A stretch of 64,000 nt of DNA from Psychrobacillus sp. NEAU-3TGS (GCF_029955155.1 NZ_JAPNOZ010000004.1:67599-131598); one strand, 5' to 3'; shown: positions 8,380 to 18,580, counted from the stretch's first letter. Translations and numbers: made by a program. The notes: generated by a model from the sequence alone, not told the origin.

Positions 8380-9627
8380 CTACTCAGAAACTTCTTGCGC
8401 TACCGGTTTTCCCGCCTCCAGTAAAACTTTACTTCGGCCTAAGAAAACACCGACTATTAAGATTAGTATCCCCGTTCCTACAAGTAACCATTCGATTTTT
8501 ACGACATCCGAGATTGGACCAAAAATAAGCATTCCAATTGGCATCATAGAAGTCGAAATCATTCCAAACACACCAAATACCCTGCCAAGATAATTGCTTT
8601 CCACTTTCTCTTGGACTAACACCATTGTCGGTGTATTGAAAATCGGCATCGCTACTCCGAATATCCCCATAAAGGCTAAGTAAATCCAAAACATAGGAAT
8701 GATTCCAAGTGCAAACGTACAAATACCCATTAATATACTCGCGAATGTCATCGTGTGTACCCTGTTATTAAAGCCTCCCCAAGAAGCTATAATACCTCCT
8801 CCGACCATCATTCCAACCGAAAAAGCTAATTCAATTGCTGTTAAGCGCCATACATCATCCCCAAAGCTACGCGCCACTTGGAGTGGAGTTAAAAACGCTG
8901 CTGGTGCCATCAAAACAAAGAAAAAAGCGAAAAATAGAAAGAACTTCTTCAAAAAAGCATGCTGATTAATATATACTAGCCCTTCCTTAAAATCACTGAA
9001 ATAGCTCGTTGTTTGTTTTTCAGATGCCTTTTCATGCACCGCAATTTTTAAGAATGCCAATAGCGTAAAAATCGCTATTGCTGCTGTAATGACATCGACG
9101 AAGAAAATCATTTCAAGAGAAGCCATCGTAAGCAATGCCGCACTGATCATGGGTGATACGAACATAATGATCGCTTGAATACTTCCATTCACACCATTTA
9201 CTTTTGTCAGTTTGTCTTCCGGAACAATTTGGGGCAAAATAGCTCCAACCGCCGGGGTTTGAATACCCGTTCCAACTGCCCGAATCGCAGCCATAGCAAA
9301 CAGTAACCAAATGGCATCATACCCCATTAAAAATACAATTGCGAGTACGAGGGTTGCTGTCGCGATCAAACCATCCGATACTATGATAAGTAGCTTGCGA
9401 TTGTAGCGGTCAGCCCATACCCCTGCTACTGGCGATAGTATAAAAGTGGGGATAAAGCCACAAAGGATAAACAACGTCATCATCATACCAGACTGTGTAG
9501 TAAGCGTAATATGCCACATAATCGCATATTGCACTAAAGAAGAGCCAAAGAGTGAGATAGTTTGGCTACTTAAAAAGATAATAATATCCCTTTTCCAATT
9601 TTCATATACGGAATTCATCTTATTCAC
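8380..9627 (-). CDS. MFS transporter (macrolide-efflux-like, MFS_3 type)
   Basis: A 415-residue major facilitator with about 12 hydrophobic helices. The loop motif between helices 2 and 3, AGVWADRYNRKLL, matches the family-A motif. Helices IMWHITLTTQSGMMMTLFILCG and PAAFLTPLQVARSFG are typical of the Mef/MdrA-like drug-efflux branch. It is a cytoplasmic-membrane exporter of unknown substrate. The ATG at 9627 is the likely start; upstream is only a short AT-rich promoter region. It stands as a single gene between two hairpins. Confidence 0.82.
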   Translation of the reverse strand: MNKMNSVYENWKRDIIIFLSSQTISLFGSSLVQYAIMWHITLTTQSGMMMTLFILCGFIPTFILSPVAGVWADRYNRKLLIIVSDGLIATATLVLAIVFLMGYDAIWLLFAMAAIRAVGTGIQTPAVGAILPQIVPEDKLTKVNGVNGSIQAIIMFVSPMISAALLTMASLEMIFFVDVITAAIAIFTLLAFLKIAVHEKASEKQTTSYFSDFKEGLVYINQHAFLKKFFLFFAFFFVLMAPAAFLTPLQVARSFGDDVWRLTAIELAFSVGMMVGGGIIASWGGFNNRVHTMTFASILMGICTFALGIIPMFWIYLAFMGIFGVAMPIFNTPTMVLVQEKVESNYLGRVFGVFGMISTSMMPIGMLIFGPISDVVKIEWLLVGTGILILIVGVFLGRSKVLLEAGKPVAQEVSE

Positions 9628-9976
9628 GACCTTTTCTATTTTCTATTTAAATAGTTTTTACTTAAAAGTAAATGGTATAGGTCTCTTTTTTCGTGGAAAG
9701 TAGCTACTACATTTTTATGTCTAAAGACAGCAAAAAAGAGGGCAGACTCGTCCCCCTCTTTTTTAATCATAAAATAAAGGTTTCCTAAAATAGACAGACC
9801 AATCCCATTTACTCTGCATTTAAGCAGAGCATCTGAACGTATTCAATTAACGGTTCAAAAATTGGATTCTTAGTCTCATTGATGCTGTCAAAAGGAAAAC
9901 CTCCATTTCCATATAGTGAACTCGATTTTACCATACAGTTTTCGATTATTTCAACTATCAAAGGAAATAATCATTA
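9628..9976. other. Intergenic stretch with one terminator, no gene
   Basis: Holds the MFS promoter region, the hairpin at 9732-9766 and about 200 AT-rich bases in which I see no coding potential or regulatory motif. Confidence 0.5.
9732..9766. terminator. Strong hairpin with A/T tails
   Basis: AAAAAAGAGGG, loop CAGACTCGT, CCCCCTCTTTTTT. It has the form of a symmetric intrinsic terminator. It lies upstream of the MFS gene and about 210 bases downstream of the dinB stop on the minus strand. Confidence 0.6.
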
Positions 9977-10447
9977 TTATTGCATTTCTTTTGTTGGCCC
10001 CATAACACCAGGAACTGTTAAACCTGCTTGACGTAGTAATACAGTCATTTGACCACGGTGATGAGTTTGATGGTCTATTAAGCCGCGTAAAAGTTTTCCG
10101 CGCGCTGTCGGTCCAACGAAACCATTCACTTCCTCTGATAACATTTCATCCGTTAGTTTAGCTGCTTCCGTTTTAAATGCTTCAGTTGCTCTCTCATAAG
10201 CTTGCACAATTTCTGAAACATCTGTTGGTACTGGCTCGTTTTGTCCCGGTCCCGGAACCTGTAGACCTGCAAAATGACCAAATGCCCCTGCTGCACCTAC
10301 TAAGTGCCAAGCAAGCCAACCAAGTGTGCTATGTCCTTCTACAATTGCTTGATCTAGTGTGTCGTTTGTAATTGCTTGAAATACCTTTAACGTTCCTGCT
10401 GCTGAAGCTGTCCAATCTTCTATAAAATCTTCTACTTTACGATACAT
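9977..10447 (-). CDS. DinB family protein
   Basis: A 156-residue four-helix-bundle protein of the DinB/YfiT group, many of which bind a divalent metal through three histidines. Likely ligands are the histidines of LAWHLVGA and DHQTHHRGQ. The open frame extends to 10489, but GGAGGGC lies 8 bases before the ATG at 10447, which also matches the family start (MYRKVEDFIEDW). Some relatives act as thiol-dependent transferases with bacillithiol; no specific role can be given here. Confidence 0.82.
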   Translation of the reverse strand: MYRKVEDFIEDWTASAAGTLKVFQAITNDTLDQAIVEGHSTLGWLAWHLVGAAGAFGHFAGLQVPGPGQNEPVPTDVSEIVQAYERATEAFKTEAAKLTDEMLSEEVNGFVGPTARGKLLRGLIDHQTHHRGQMTVLLRQAGLTVPGVMGPTKEMQ

Positions 10448-10606
10448 ATATAGCCCTCCAATTTCATAATAACTTTCTCTTCCCATCATAGCTTATCGAT
10501 GAATTTCTTTGCAACACAGAGGAAAATAAAGGAGCATTTATATTGGGTAGTTTGTGTTTAAGCATGCTAAAATTATATATGAAGACAAAAAATTGGAGGA
10601 AAAAAG

Positions 10607-11848
10607 ATGTTAGCTAATTTCGAAGAGAATTTACAAAAGTATGCAAAACTATTAGTGGCAAAAGGTATTAATGTTCAATCCGGTGATTGGGTAAAAATGA
10701 CCATTACGGTTGATCAAGCACCATTAGCACGATTAATCACAAAAGAGGCATACGATTTAGGTGCGGAAAAAGTTATTATTAAATGGTCTGATGATGAAAT
10801 TAGCAAACTACATTATTTGCACCAACCTACAGAAGTATTAACTGACATCCCAGATTATGAAATCCAAGAATCGGAAGATCATGTTTTAAATCGTCGTGTG
10901 AGTCGTCTTTCTATTGTATCTAGTGATCCAGGTCTACTAAACGAAGTAGATCCTGCAAAAATTGCTGCCTACCAAAACATAGCGGGAAAAGCATTCCAAG
11001 CACAACGCATAGCAACTCAAAATGATGATTTGAAATGGACAGTTGCAGCTGCAGCTGGAGCAGGTTGGGCCGCACAAGTATTCCCTGACTTAACAACTTC
11101 GGAAGAACAAGTTGATGCTTTGTGGGACCAAATTTTCAAAACTTGCCGTGTTTATGCAGAGGATCCAATTGCAGCATGGGATGAACATAAGAAAACATTA
11201 AATGAAAAAGCGGCTATATTAAATGAGAGTCAGTTCGATGCATTACACTATACTGCACCAGGCACGGACTTAACGCTAGGTTTACCAAAAAACCATATTT
11301 GGGCATGTGCAGAAAGCTATAATCCTAAAGGGGAAGAATTTATCGCTAATATGCCTACAGAGGAAGTCTTTACTGCTCCAGATACACACCGAATGGAAGG
11401 TGTCGTACGTAGCACTAAACCACTGAGCTATGCTGGTACCCTAATTGAAGGTATTGAAGTGCATTTCAAAGACGGCAAAATTGTAGATATCTCTGCTGAA
11501 AAAGGTGATGAAACAATTAAAAAATTAGTTTTTGACAATGAAGGTGGGACAGGACTAGGGGAAGTTGCACTAGTTCCAGATCCTTCTCCAATTTCTCAAT
11601 CAGGTGTGACTTTCTTTAATACACTATTTGATGAAAATGCATCTAATCACTTAGCTATCGGGTCAGCTTACCCGACAACGATACAAGGTGGGACAAAAAT
11701 GAGCCAGGAAGAATTATTAAAAAATGGCATGAACACTTCCATTGTTCACGTTGACTTTATGATTGGTTCTGACAAGATGGACATAGATGGTATAAAGCAA
11801 GATGGCACGGTCGTTCCTATTTTCCGTAAGGGTGATTGGGCATTTTAA
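10607..11848 (+). CDS. ampS: Aminopeptidase, M29 family (AmpS/PepS type)
   Basis: A 413-residue cytosolic metallo-aminopeptidase that removes N-terminal residues from peptides. M29 hallmarks are present: MPTEEVFTAPDTHRMEGVV and GGTGLGEVALVPDPSPIS supplying acidic ligands, then SNHLAIGSAYP and HVDFMIGS supplying the histidines and the final aspartate. Its length matches B. subtilis AmpS (about 410). The ribosome site TTGGAGG lies 9 bases before the ATG. It is monocistronic with a strong terminator. Confidence 0.92.
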   Translation: MLANFEENLQKYAKLLVAKGINVQSGDWVKMTITVDQAPLARLITKEAYDLGAEKVIIKWSDDEISKLHYLHQPTEVLTDIPDYEIQESEDHVLNRRVSRLSIVSSDPGLLNEVDPAKIAAYQNIAGKAFQAQRIATQNDDLKWTVAAAAGAGWAAQVFPDLTTSEEQVDALWDQIFKTCRVYAEDPIAAWDEHKKTLNEKAAILNESQFDALHYTAPGTDLTLGLPKNHIWACAESYNPKGEEFIANMPTEEVFTAPDTHRMEGVVRSTKPLSYAGTLIEGIEVHFKDGKIVDISAEKGDETIKKLVFDNEGGTGLGEVALVPDPSPISQSGVTFFNTLFDENASNHLAIGSAYPTTIQGGTKMSQEELLKNGMNTSIVHVDFMIGSDKMDIDGIKQDGTVVPIFRKGDWAF

Positions 11849-11938
11849 CTATCGCCTTGTAAAAGAAATTCCCCAATTATTGGGGTGGTTCTTATGTGTA
11901 AGAAATGTTATACTAGTTTCATAACTGAATGATAAACG

Positions 11939-11984
11939 TGATACATGGAGGAGCCTGTCACAAAGGCCCCTTCATGTATTTTTT
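11939..11984 (+). terminator. Terminator after ampS
   Basis: ATACATG..AGG.GCCT paired with AGGC.CCT..CATGTAT, followed by a six-T run. It lies just before the next gene's ribosome site. Confidence 0.75.
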
Positions 11985-12017
11985 ATGTTCAGAAAACTGT
12001 TTTATAGGAGGAAACTA

Positions 12018-13151
12018 GTGTTTATCGTACAAATAATTATCATTTTACTCGCAACAAAAGTAGCTGGTCAGTTAAGTATTCGACTAGGGCAACCATCTGT
12101 GTTAGGTAAGATTATAGTAGGGATTATTTTAGGTCCGGCACTCTTAGGCTGGGTACATGATACAGAGATCGTTTCTATCTTCAGTCAAATCGGTGTTCTT
12201 CTTTTAATGTTTTTGGCAGGGTTAGAAACGAACTTGAAGGATTTAAATCGTAATTTAAAAGCTGCCTCACTCGTTGCCATCGGAGGTATTATTGCTCCAA
12301 TCATAGGTGGGTATATCGGATCTCAATATTACGGTTTATCTGTTTCAGAATCTATTTTTATCGGTTTGTTATTATCCGCGACTTCGGTCAGTATTTCTGT
12401 TCAAACTTTAAAGGAGCTCGGTTGGTTAAATAGTAAAGAAGGATCAACCCTACTCGGGGCAGCTGTTTTAGATGATATCATTGTTGTTATTTTAATGGCT
12501 GTTGCTATGAGCTTCTTCGTTGGAACAGATGTAAGTATCGGGTTATTAATAGGGAAAAAAATCTTATTCTTCATCCTAATTATTTTAGCTTCTAAATGGT
12601 TAGTTCCGAAGTTTATTCAAATATTTTCTAAGTTTAAAGTTACAGAAGGGGCATTAAGTGCTGGACTAATCATATGTTTTAGTTTTGCCTACTTTGCTGA
12701 GTATCTTGGAATTGCAGGAATCATTGGGACGTTTTTTGCTGGTATCGCTATTGCACAAACGAGATTTAAGGAAGAAATTGAGCATAAAGTGGAGCCGATC
12801 GCATATGGAATTTTCGTTCCGTTCTTCTTTGTCAGTATTGGTCTTGCTGTATCGTTTGAAGGCATTGGAAACCAAGTTGGATTAATAGTTGTATTCTCCA
12901 TAATTGCTATCCTTTCCAAATTCTTAGGTTCAGGTATCGGGGCTCGTTTATCTGGCTTCCAGACGAGATCATCTATGGGCATCGGGGCAGGAATGATTTC
13001 AAGAGGAGAAGTCGCTTTAATATTAGCCGCTATGGGACTAGAGAGCGGTCTATTACCAACAGAATACTATACAGCGATGATTATTGTAGTTATTGTTACA
13101 ACACTTGTTACCCCTCCATTATTAAAAATATTTTTTGGGAATCGGGATTAA
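12018..13151 (+). CDS. CPA2-type cation:proton antiporter (KefB/NhaS-like membrane domain)
   Basis: A 377-residue membrane protein with about 12 helices and no cytoplasmic nucleotide-binding domain. Features: SIRLGQPSVLGKIIVGIILGP, LLMFLAGLETNLKDL (the GLE segment), and AAVLDDIIVVIL with the paired aspartates of the ion site. It would exchange Na+ or K+ for protons across the cytoplasmic membrane. The open frame begins at 11985 inside the preceding terminator. AGGAGG sits 7 bases before the GTG at 12018, which is the better start. Confidence 0.88.
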   Translation: MFIVQIIIILLATKVAGQLSIRLGQPSVLGKIIVGIILGPALLGWVHDTEIVSIFSQIGVLLLMFLAGLETNLKDLNRNLKAASLVAIGGIIAPIIGGYIGSQYYGLSVSESIFIGLLLSATSVSISVQTLKELGWLNSKEGSTLLGAAVLDDIIVVILMAVAMSFFVGTDVSIGLLIGKKILFFILIILASKWLVPKFIQIFSKFKVTEGALSAGLIICFSFAYFAEYLGIAGIIGTFFAGIAIAQTRFKEEIEHKVEPIAYGIFVPFFFVSIGLAVSFEGIGNQVGLIVVFSIIAILSKFLGSGIGARLSGFQTRSSMGIGAGMISRGEVALILAAMGLESGLLPTEYYTAMIIVVIVTTLVTPPLLKIFFGNRD

Positions 13152-13157
13152 ATATTT

Positions 13158-13190
13158 GTGCCAGGAACCTAAGATGGGTCCTGGCACTCT
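13158..13190. terminator. GTGCCAGG hairpin, shared terminator
   Basis: GTGCCAGGAACC, loop, GGTCCTGGCAC then TCTTTT. It separates the convergent antiporter and tag genes and belongs to the same sequence family as 6772 and 36274. Confidence 0.75.
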
Positions 13191-13191
13191 T

Positions 13192-13769
13192 TTACTTTTG
13201 GACTCTAATATTAGAGGGATGACAAAAACACTCTAACGTATGATCATTCACCATTCCTACCGCCTGCATATACGAATAACAAATCGTTCCTCCTACAAAT
13301 TTAAATCCATCTTTTTTCAATCGCTTGCTCATATAATCGCTTATTTCACTTGAAACCGGTACTTCTTTTGCTGTCCTCCAATGATTCACAATTGGTTTGT
13401 TATCGACAAAGCTCCATATATAATTTGAAAATGAACCATATTCCTTCTGAATTCTCAAAAATGCTTTGGCATTAGTTACGACGCTTTGAATTTTTAGCTT
13501 ATTCCGCACAATCCCCGTGTCTTCTCTTAATGATTGCATTTTTTCATCTGCGTAACGCGCAATTTTTTCTGCATCAAATGATCAAATGCTTGTCGATAAT
13601 TTTCTCGCTTTTGCAAAATCGTCCACCAACTAAGCCCCGCCTGTGCCCCTTCTAGACATAGCATTTCAAATAACTCCCTATCGTCAAATACAGGTACTCC
13701 CCATTCATTATCGTGATACTCGACATATAGAGGCTCTTTTGTAACTACCCACGCACATCGTCCAGTCAT
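13192..13769 (-). pseudogene. tag: DNA-3-methyladenine glycosylase I, split by a 1-base frameshift
   Basis: Base-excision repair enzyme that removes N3-methyladenine. The N-terminal part (to about residue 70) carries RCAWV, YHDNEWGVPVFDDRELFEMLCLEG and AQAGLSWWTIL. The C-terminal part in another frame carries LREDTGIVRNKLKI, FKFVGGTICYSYMQAVGMVNDH and the zinc-binding His/Cys (DHTLECF). Inserting one T where the coding strand reads CATTTGATG (plus strand AAA at 13576-13578) restores an uninterrupted Tag of normal length (about 192 residues). Both catalytic halves are otherwise intact, so an assembly indel is the simplest explanation. Confidence 0.88.
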
Positions 13770-13942
13770 TTGTCCTTCCCCCTTGTGCTATCTATTATAG
13801 TGAGAGTATACCACACATACGTTCTATACAAATACTTTGATATTGTTTCTTTCTTGACATATAAATTCAATTGCATTGTGGTTATACACGTAAGTATATA
13901 ACCATATAAGTATAATAGCTAAATAGAAAAGTGGTGAATCCA

Positions 13943-14320
13943 TTGAGCAAACTTCTTGATCATGACAAACCAATATATATGCAAATTCGAGAGAAAATTG
14001 AAGATCAAATTGTAAACGATCAGCTGAAAGAAGGAGAACAGGCTCCATCTACAAATCAGCTAGTGACCTTTTACAAAATCAACCATGCCACTGTATCAAA
14101 AGGAGTCAATCAGTTAGTAGATGAAGGTATTCTTTTTAAAAAGCGAGGGATTGGAATGTTTGTAGCAGAAGGGGCAAAAAGGAAGCTCATTCAAAAGCGA
14201 AAAGATGCATTTGTAGATGATTATATTGTGGGATTAGTGCAGGAAGCTGAAAAATTAGGAATATCTGAGCGGGAAATCATTGAATACATCCAAAAAATTA
14301 AAGGAAGTGAAAAAGCATGA
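13943..14320 (+). CDS. GntR family regulator, YtrA subfamily
   Basis: A 125-residue short GntR regulator: winged helix (KPIYMQIREKIEDQIVNDQLKEGEQAPSTNQLV...INHATVSKGVNQLVDEGILFKKRG) followed by the short two-helix YtrA dimerisation tail, with no effector domain. The frame opens at a GTG (13931), but GTGGTGA there looks like the ribosome site for the TTG at 13943. Its stop overlaps the next gene's ATG (ATGA), so it is the first gene of an operon with an ABC ATPase and a permease, as in ytr-type loci. It probably represses its own operon. Confidence 0.85.
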   Translation: MSKLLDHDKPIYMQIREKIEDQIVNDQLKEGEQAPSTNQLVTFYKINHATVSKGVNQLVDEGILFKKRGIGMFVAEGAKRKLIQKRKDAFVDDYIVGLVQEAEKLGISEREIIEYIQKIKGSEKA

Positions 14321-15189
14321 CATTAACAATAGAAGCAACCGATTTAAGTCTAACTTACGGAAATCAGCATGCATTAAGAAAAGTAGCATTCCGTTTAAGT
14401 GATAAGAAAATTTACGGTTTTTTAGGGAGAAACGGTGCAGGAAAAACCTCTCTTCTATCTATATTAGCTTCTTTTCGAGAGCAAACTTCCGGTTCTTTAA
14501 CTATTAATGGAGAAGCACCATTTGAAAATCCAAATGTAATGCAACAAGTGGCATTTATATACAGTAAAGATTATAAAGAAGAATCGGATAACATAAAAGA
14601 AATCCTCGAAGGTGTGGAAAGATACCGACCACATTTTGATAAGGAATACGCACAGCATCTTACCCAAAAGTTTCATTTACCACTAAATAAAAAAGTAAAA
14701 GAATTTTCAAAAGGAATGCAATCCGCACTCAATGTCACTATGGGATTAGCTTGTCGAGCACCGATTACGATATTCGACGAGGCATATTTAGGAATGGATG
14801 CACCAACAAGGGAAATTTTTTATCAAGAATTACTGGAAGATCAAGCAAAGCATCCAAGAATAATAATTATTTCTACACATCTTGTGTCTGAAATGGATTA
14901 TCTTTTTGAAGAAGTGCTTATTTTGCATAAAGGAAGTTTAGTTTTACAGGAAGAATATGAATCGCTCATATCAAAAGGAGTATCTATTACTGGAGCTGCT
15001 AACGAAGTCGATGAGTTTGTACAATCCATGAAACTACTAAATGTGCAGCAGTTAGGTAATACAAAATCTGTAATGGTTTACGGGGAACTAACTGATCTAG
15101 AAAGAAAAAATGCACAAAAAAGAGGGCTCGAAGTAGGTCCAATTTCATTACAGGATTTGTTTATCCACTTAACTGAGGAGGGAAACTAA
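14317..15189 (+). CDS. ABC transporter ATP-binding protein (YtrB-like)
   Basis: A 290-residue ATPase subunit. Walker A is GFLGRNGAGKTSLLS, the signature loop is KEFSKGMQSALNV (an FSKGM variant), Walker B is PITIFDEAYLGMD, and the switch histidine lies in IISTHLVSEM. The C-terminal 80 residues form the extension seen in YtrB/EcsA-type exporters. It is translationally coupled to the GntR gene upstream and one base from the permease gene downstream. Confidence 0.88.
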   Translation: MTLTIEATDLSLTYGNQHALRKVAFRLSDKKIYGFLGRNGAGKTSLLSILASFREQTSGSLTINGEAPFENPNVMQQVAFIYSKDYKEESDNIKEILEGVERYRPHFDKEYAQHLTQKFHLPLNKKVKEFSKGMQSALNVTMGLACRAPITIFDEAYLGMDAPTREIFYQELLEDQAKHPRIIIISTHLVSEMDYLFEEVLILHKGSLVLQEEYESLISKGVSITGAANEVDEFVQSMKLLNVQQLGNTKSVMVYGELTDLERKNAQKRGLEVGPISLQDLFIHLTEEGN

Positions 15190-15190
15190 G

Positions 15191-15970
15191 ATGAATCAAA
15201 AAACAATTTATCCCAAGGTAGCCACGGATTTGTTTTGGGTTCAATTCTTTTGGGCACTCGGTTTTTTAGGTGTTCTCCTCATTGTTCAGATCATTAAAGC
15301 GATACTCTCTATTACTAAGGGGATTGAAATGAACGATTATTTCGATGCAGTTTTTATAGCAGCTAATATTTTTATGCTTGTTATTGGCATTATCTCATCT
15401 TACGGGTTCCTTCCCTATTACGTGAGAAACGGGGTCACACGAAAAGATTATTTTAAAGGTTCTACTATAGCATCTGTTGGTCTTTCCATCACTATTCCAA
15501 TCATTGCTAGCATTATATCTGTCATTCAAGTTTTTATAGTAAACGTAATCAATCTTTCGATATTAAAGGATAGCTCATTTGGCAATGCTACGGGAGATGA
15601 AGGTAATATTGTTGCGGAGATAATTCTCTCGATTATTTTCACACCTTTTGTAGACCTTCAAAGTAATTGGCTATTAGCTATTTTCGTCTTTGCTTTAAAT
15701 ATTTTTATCTATTATCTCGTCGGTTGGTTGATCGGCTCTGGGTTTTATCGATTTGGCGTTCTATTTGGTTTATTCTGTATAATTCTAGCATTTTTGGTTA
15801 TCTATGTGGAGGATTTACTGCTAAGCATTGCATTAGACTTACCTGTCCATGATATGTTCGCTTCCGTGCAACTTCCTATATATGTGGCTGTAATAGGTAT
15901 ATTCGTTCTAGCAAGCCTTACTTTATGGATGATTCGTCAACTGACTAAACGTGTAGCTATTAAAATGTAA
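15191..15970 (+). CDS. ABC transporter permease-like membrane protein
   Basis: A 259-residue membrane protein with about six hydrophobic segments, beginning WVQFFWALGFLGVLLIVQII and ending IYVAVIGIFVLASLTLWMI. The loop GFLPYYVRNGVTRKDYFKG is characteristic of ABC-2 type subunits paired with YtrA/B-like proteins. It follows the ATPase gene directly (GGAGGGAAACTAAG ribosome site). The substrate is unknown; related loci respond to cell-wall antibiotics. Confidence 0.75.
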   Translation: MNQKTIYPKVATDLFWVQFFWALGFLGVLLIVQIIKAILSITKGIEMNDYFDAVFIAANIFMLVIGIISSYGFLPYYVRNGVTRKDYFKGSTIASVGLSITIPIIASIISVIQVFIVNVINLSILKDSSFGNATGDEGNIVAEIILSIIFTPFVDLQSNWLLAIFVFALNIFIYYLVGWLIGSGFYRFGVLFGLFCIILAFLVIYVEDLLLSIALDLPVHDMFASVQLPIYVAVIGIFVLASLTLWMIRQLTKRVAIKM

Positions 15971-15975
15971 ATACT

Positions 15976-16014
15976 AAAAAGCGTGCCCTTTATGAAAAAT
16001 GGGAACGCTTTTTT
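15976..16014 (+). terminator. Terminator of ytr-like operon
   Basis: AAAAAGCGT.CCC, loop, GGG.ACGCTTTTTT directly after the permease stop. Confidence 0.85.
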
Positions 16015-16047
16015 ATATTACTCAAGATACTTGTTACTTCCTATAAA

Positions 16048-16530
16048 TTATAATAGGGTCTGTTCAGAAACAATAACCCCGTCCTCATCCGCATATACAT
16101 ACTCTCCAGACTTCCATTCGATACCACCAAAGTAAAGTGTACCATTACGCTCGCCCTTGCCAGCTTTTTTACTTTTTAGTGGATATGTTCCTAACGCCAG
16201 AATACCCACATTCATTTTAGCAAGTTCTGCGGAGTCTCTCACATAACCATTAATAATTATTCCTGCTAACTTTCTTGACTCTGCGATGCCCGCTAGACGA
16301 TCGCCTAGGAGTGCACATCGTTTAGAACCATGTCCGTCTACTACAACGACAGAGCCTTCTTCTACATTTTCTAGTGCTTCGACTACGAGCACATTATCCT
16401 CGAATACATTTACTGTTTCGATTTTTCCTGAAAAACGTGTTTCTCTTCCGAAAGAACGGAATTCGATATCACAAATTTGTAAGGAATTTGAATGATCGTC
16501 GCATAAATCGGTAGTCTTAAAATCTAGCAA
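16048..16530 (-). CDS. rraA: RraA family protein (HMG/CHA aldolase-like)
   Basis: A 160-residue protein of the RraA fold. Conserved segments: [11 protein letters not shown] at the start, [42 protein letters not shown], and the final [12 protein letters not shown]. Gram-negative members bind RNase E; Gram-positive members more often act as 4-hydroxy-4-methyl-2-oxoglutarate/oxaloacetate aldolases through the GDRL..G.VRD metal site, which is intact here. It is monocistronic; the ATG at 16530 follows GAGGAGGAAAC. Confidence 0.9.
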   Translation of the reverse strand: MLDFKTTDLCDDHSNSLQICDIEFRSFGRETRFSGKIETVNVFEDNVLVVEALENVEEGSVVVVDGHGSKRCALLGDRLAGIAESRKLAGIIINGYVRDSAELAKMNVGILALGTYPLKSKKAGKGERNGTLYFGGIEWKSGEYVYADEDGVIVSEQTLL

Positions 16531-16639
16531 AGCTGTTTCCTCCTCGTCTTTTCTTTTTTATATTATTTAATATTCATTCCTAGTATACATCATAAACTTT
16601 CCTGGATTGTATGTAACACGACCCTATTTATAACAGGGA

Positions 16640-18280
16640 TTATATTCTATTTGCATTTGCTTTTAGTTTTTCTAGTTCTAGTTCAATTTGTTTCACATCA
16701 ATGCGTTCATATAATGGCTTGATAGATGTGATTTGCAACGGTAGTTTTTCAATAACATTCCACTTGTTTATTGTTACACTTAACATACGCCCGATGTCTT
16801 GACAAGCAAAAGGTAGAAAAGGTTGTAAAAGTTGAGCTAAATTTTGAATGATATATACACAAGTGGCTAGTGTCTCTTCGCAATGTATTTTGTTATCATT
16901 CACTGCAATCCATGGTTGTCTTTCATCAAAATAACGATTTGCAGCACGGACTGCTTCAAAAATAGTTTCTATTGCTTTTTTTAAATGTCCCTCTTCTATT
17001 AACCGTCCCACTGATGGATATAAAGAAGATACGTCTTGTTGTATAGTCGCATCTACCTCTACTTTAGGTACTTTTGAATCAAATGTTTTTTCAATAAACT
17101 TTAGGTTACGGTTCACAAAATTAGCGAAAGCACCTAGCAACTCACTATTATGGCTGTAAATAAATTCACGCCAGGAGAAATCCGTATCACGATTTTCTGG
17201 AGCGTTGACCGTTAAAAAATAACGTAGGGAATCGGGATGGTAATCTCGCAAAATATCCGGCACCCAAACCGCCCAATTTTGACTGGTAGATAGTTTTCGT
17301 TTTTCAAGCGTTAAATACTCATTCGATATAATATTCGTGGGAGTTCCTAAATTTCCAAGACCCATTAAGATGGCTGGCCAGATTACCGTATGAAATGGAA
17401 TATTATCTTTTCCGTGAATATAATAGGAAGTCGTATCAGCATTCCACCATTTTGACACGTCTATATTATACTGTTTTCCCCATTCAAGACTTGCCGTATA
17501 ATATCCTGCTACCGCTTCAATCCAAACGTAAATCTTTTTCCCTTCAAATCCTGGTACTGGTACATCAATGCCATTTGGTAAGTCTCTTGTCACTGCCCGG
17601 TCAGGAAGTCCTTCTGCTAAATAACGTTTCGTAAGAGCAATAGCATTATCTCTCCACTGTTTCTCAGACTCTGCTTTTGCAACGTATCCCTCTAATTCCT
17701 TTTGAAACTTACTGAACGAAAAATAGAAATGCTCTGTTTCCCGAATTTCTGGTTCATTCCCACAAATTTTACACCTTTTTTCAAGCAGGTCGAGTGGATC
17801 TAAAATGGTGGAGCAGTTGTCACATTGATCGCCACGTGCTTTAGCACTGCAATTCGGACAGATTCCTTCGACAAAACGATCGGGTAAAAATTGCCCGTCT
17901 ACTGTGCAATATGCTTGTTCAATTTTCTTTTTGTATAAAAATCCATTTTTAAGCAAGGTTAAAAATATTTTTTGTACGGACTTGTGGTGATGGTCATCAT
18001 CTGTTCGTGTGTATAAATCAAAGCTAAAACCAAGTTTTTGAAAAGAATCCACAAATTCATGATGATAATGATCTGCAATTGCTTTTACGGTTGTACGTTC
18101 TTGATTGGCACGAATCGAAATTGGTGTGCCGTTACAATCACTCCCTGAAACGTATAATACATCCTCTCCTTTTTGGCGAAAGTATCTCGCTAAAATATCC
18201 CCTGGTAAAAGTGCTGCAATATGTCCTAAATGCAGCGATCCATTTGCATACGGCCAAGCGCCACCGATTAAAATTGACAA
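16640..18280 (-). CDS. metG: Methionine--tRNA ligase
   Basis: A 546-residue class-I synthetase that charges tRNA-Met. The HIGH motif is HLGH in [13 protein letters not shown], and the KMSKS loop appears as KLSTS ([11 protein letters not shown]). Zinc-knuckle cysteines lie in [16 protein letters not shown] and CKICGNEP. The C-terminal OB-fold tRNA-binding domain found in longer MetRS is absent; the protein ends after the anticodon-binding helices, as in short secondary MetRS forms. A complete T-box leader upstream reads a Met specifier, so expression should follow uncharged tRNA-Met. Confidence 0.93.
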   Translation of the reverse strand: MSILIGGAWPYANGSLHLGHIAALLPGDILARYFRQKGEDVLYVSGSDCNGTPISIRANQERTTVKAIADHYHHEFVDSFQKLGFSFDLYTRTDDDHHHKSVQKIFLTLLKNGFLYKKKIEQAYCTVDGQFLPDRFVEGICPNCSAKARGDQCDNCSTILDPLDLLEKRCKICGNEPEIRETEHFYFSFSKFQKELEGYVAKAESEKQWRDNAIALTKRYLAEGLPDRAVTRDLPNGIDVPVPGFEGKKIYVWIEAVAGYYTASLEWGKQYNIDVSKWWNADTTSYYIHGKDNIPFHTVIWPAILMGLGNLGTPTNIISNEYLTLEKRKLSTSQNWAVWVPDILRDYHPDSLRYFLTVNAPENRDTDFSWREFIYSHNSELLGAFANFVNRNLKFIEKTFDSKVPKVEVDATIQQDVSSLYPSVGRLIEEGHLKKAIETIFEAVRAANRYFDERQPWIAVNDNKIHCEETLATCVYIIQNLAQLLQPFLPFACQDIGRMLSVTINKWNVIEKLPLQITSIKPLYERIDVKQIELELEKLKANANRI

Positions 18281-18299
18281 TTATAAAACCTCCTTTAAA

Positions 18300-18580
18300 A
18301 TAAAAAAAACGCCCTAATCGTAAAAACGATTAGGACGAGTAGACTCGTGTTACCACCTAAATTTGCAAATAGCTCACACTATCTGCCTTACTCAGTACGT
18401 GTTCATACTGCTGCTGTTATAACGAGTGCCGTTCTCGTCGTAGCCTACTGTTCTTTCGGTACGAAGCTCAAAGGTCATATTCGGTAAGGTTCATTTGCCT
18501 CTTTCCCACCATCAGAGGCTCTCTTTGTAAAATCCACTTACTTACTCTTCCTTTTCAACGCAAAGGTATTCATTTGAAAT
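18300..18580 (-). promoter_or_regulatory. T-box leader (Met specifier) of metG, with terminator
   Basis: On the minus strand, the stem I landmarks AGAGAGCCTCTG and GGTGGGAAAGAGGC lie at about 18500-18525. The specifier loop GAATATGACC puts codon ATG at 18478-18476. The T-box core AGGTGGTAACACGAG is at 18358-18344. Within it UGGU can pair with the ACCA end of uncharged tRNA-Met. An intrinsic terminator (CGTCCTAATCG, loop, CGATTAGGGCG and eight T) ends at 18302. Confidence 0.92.
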
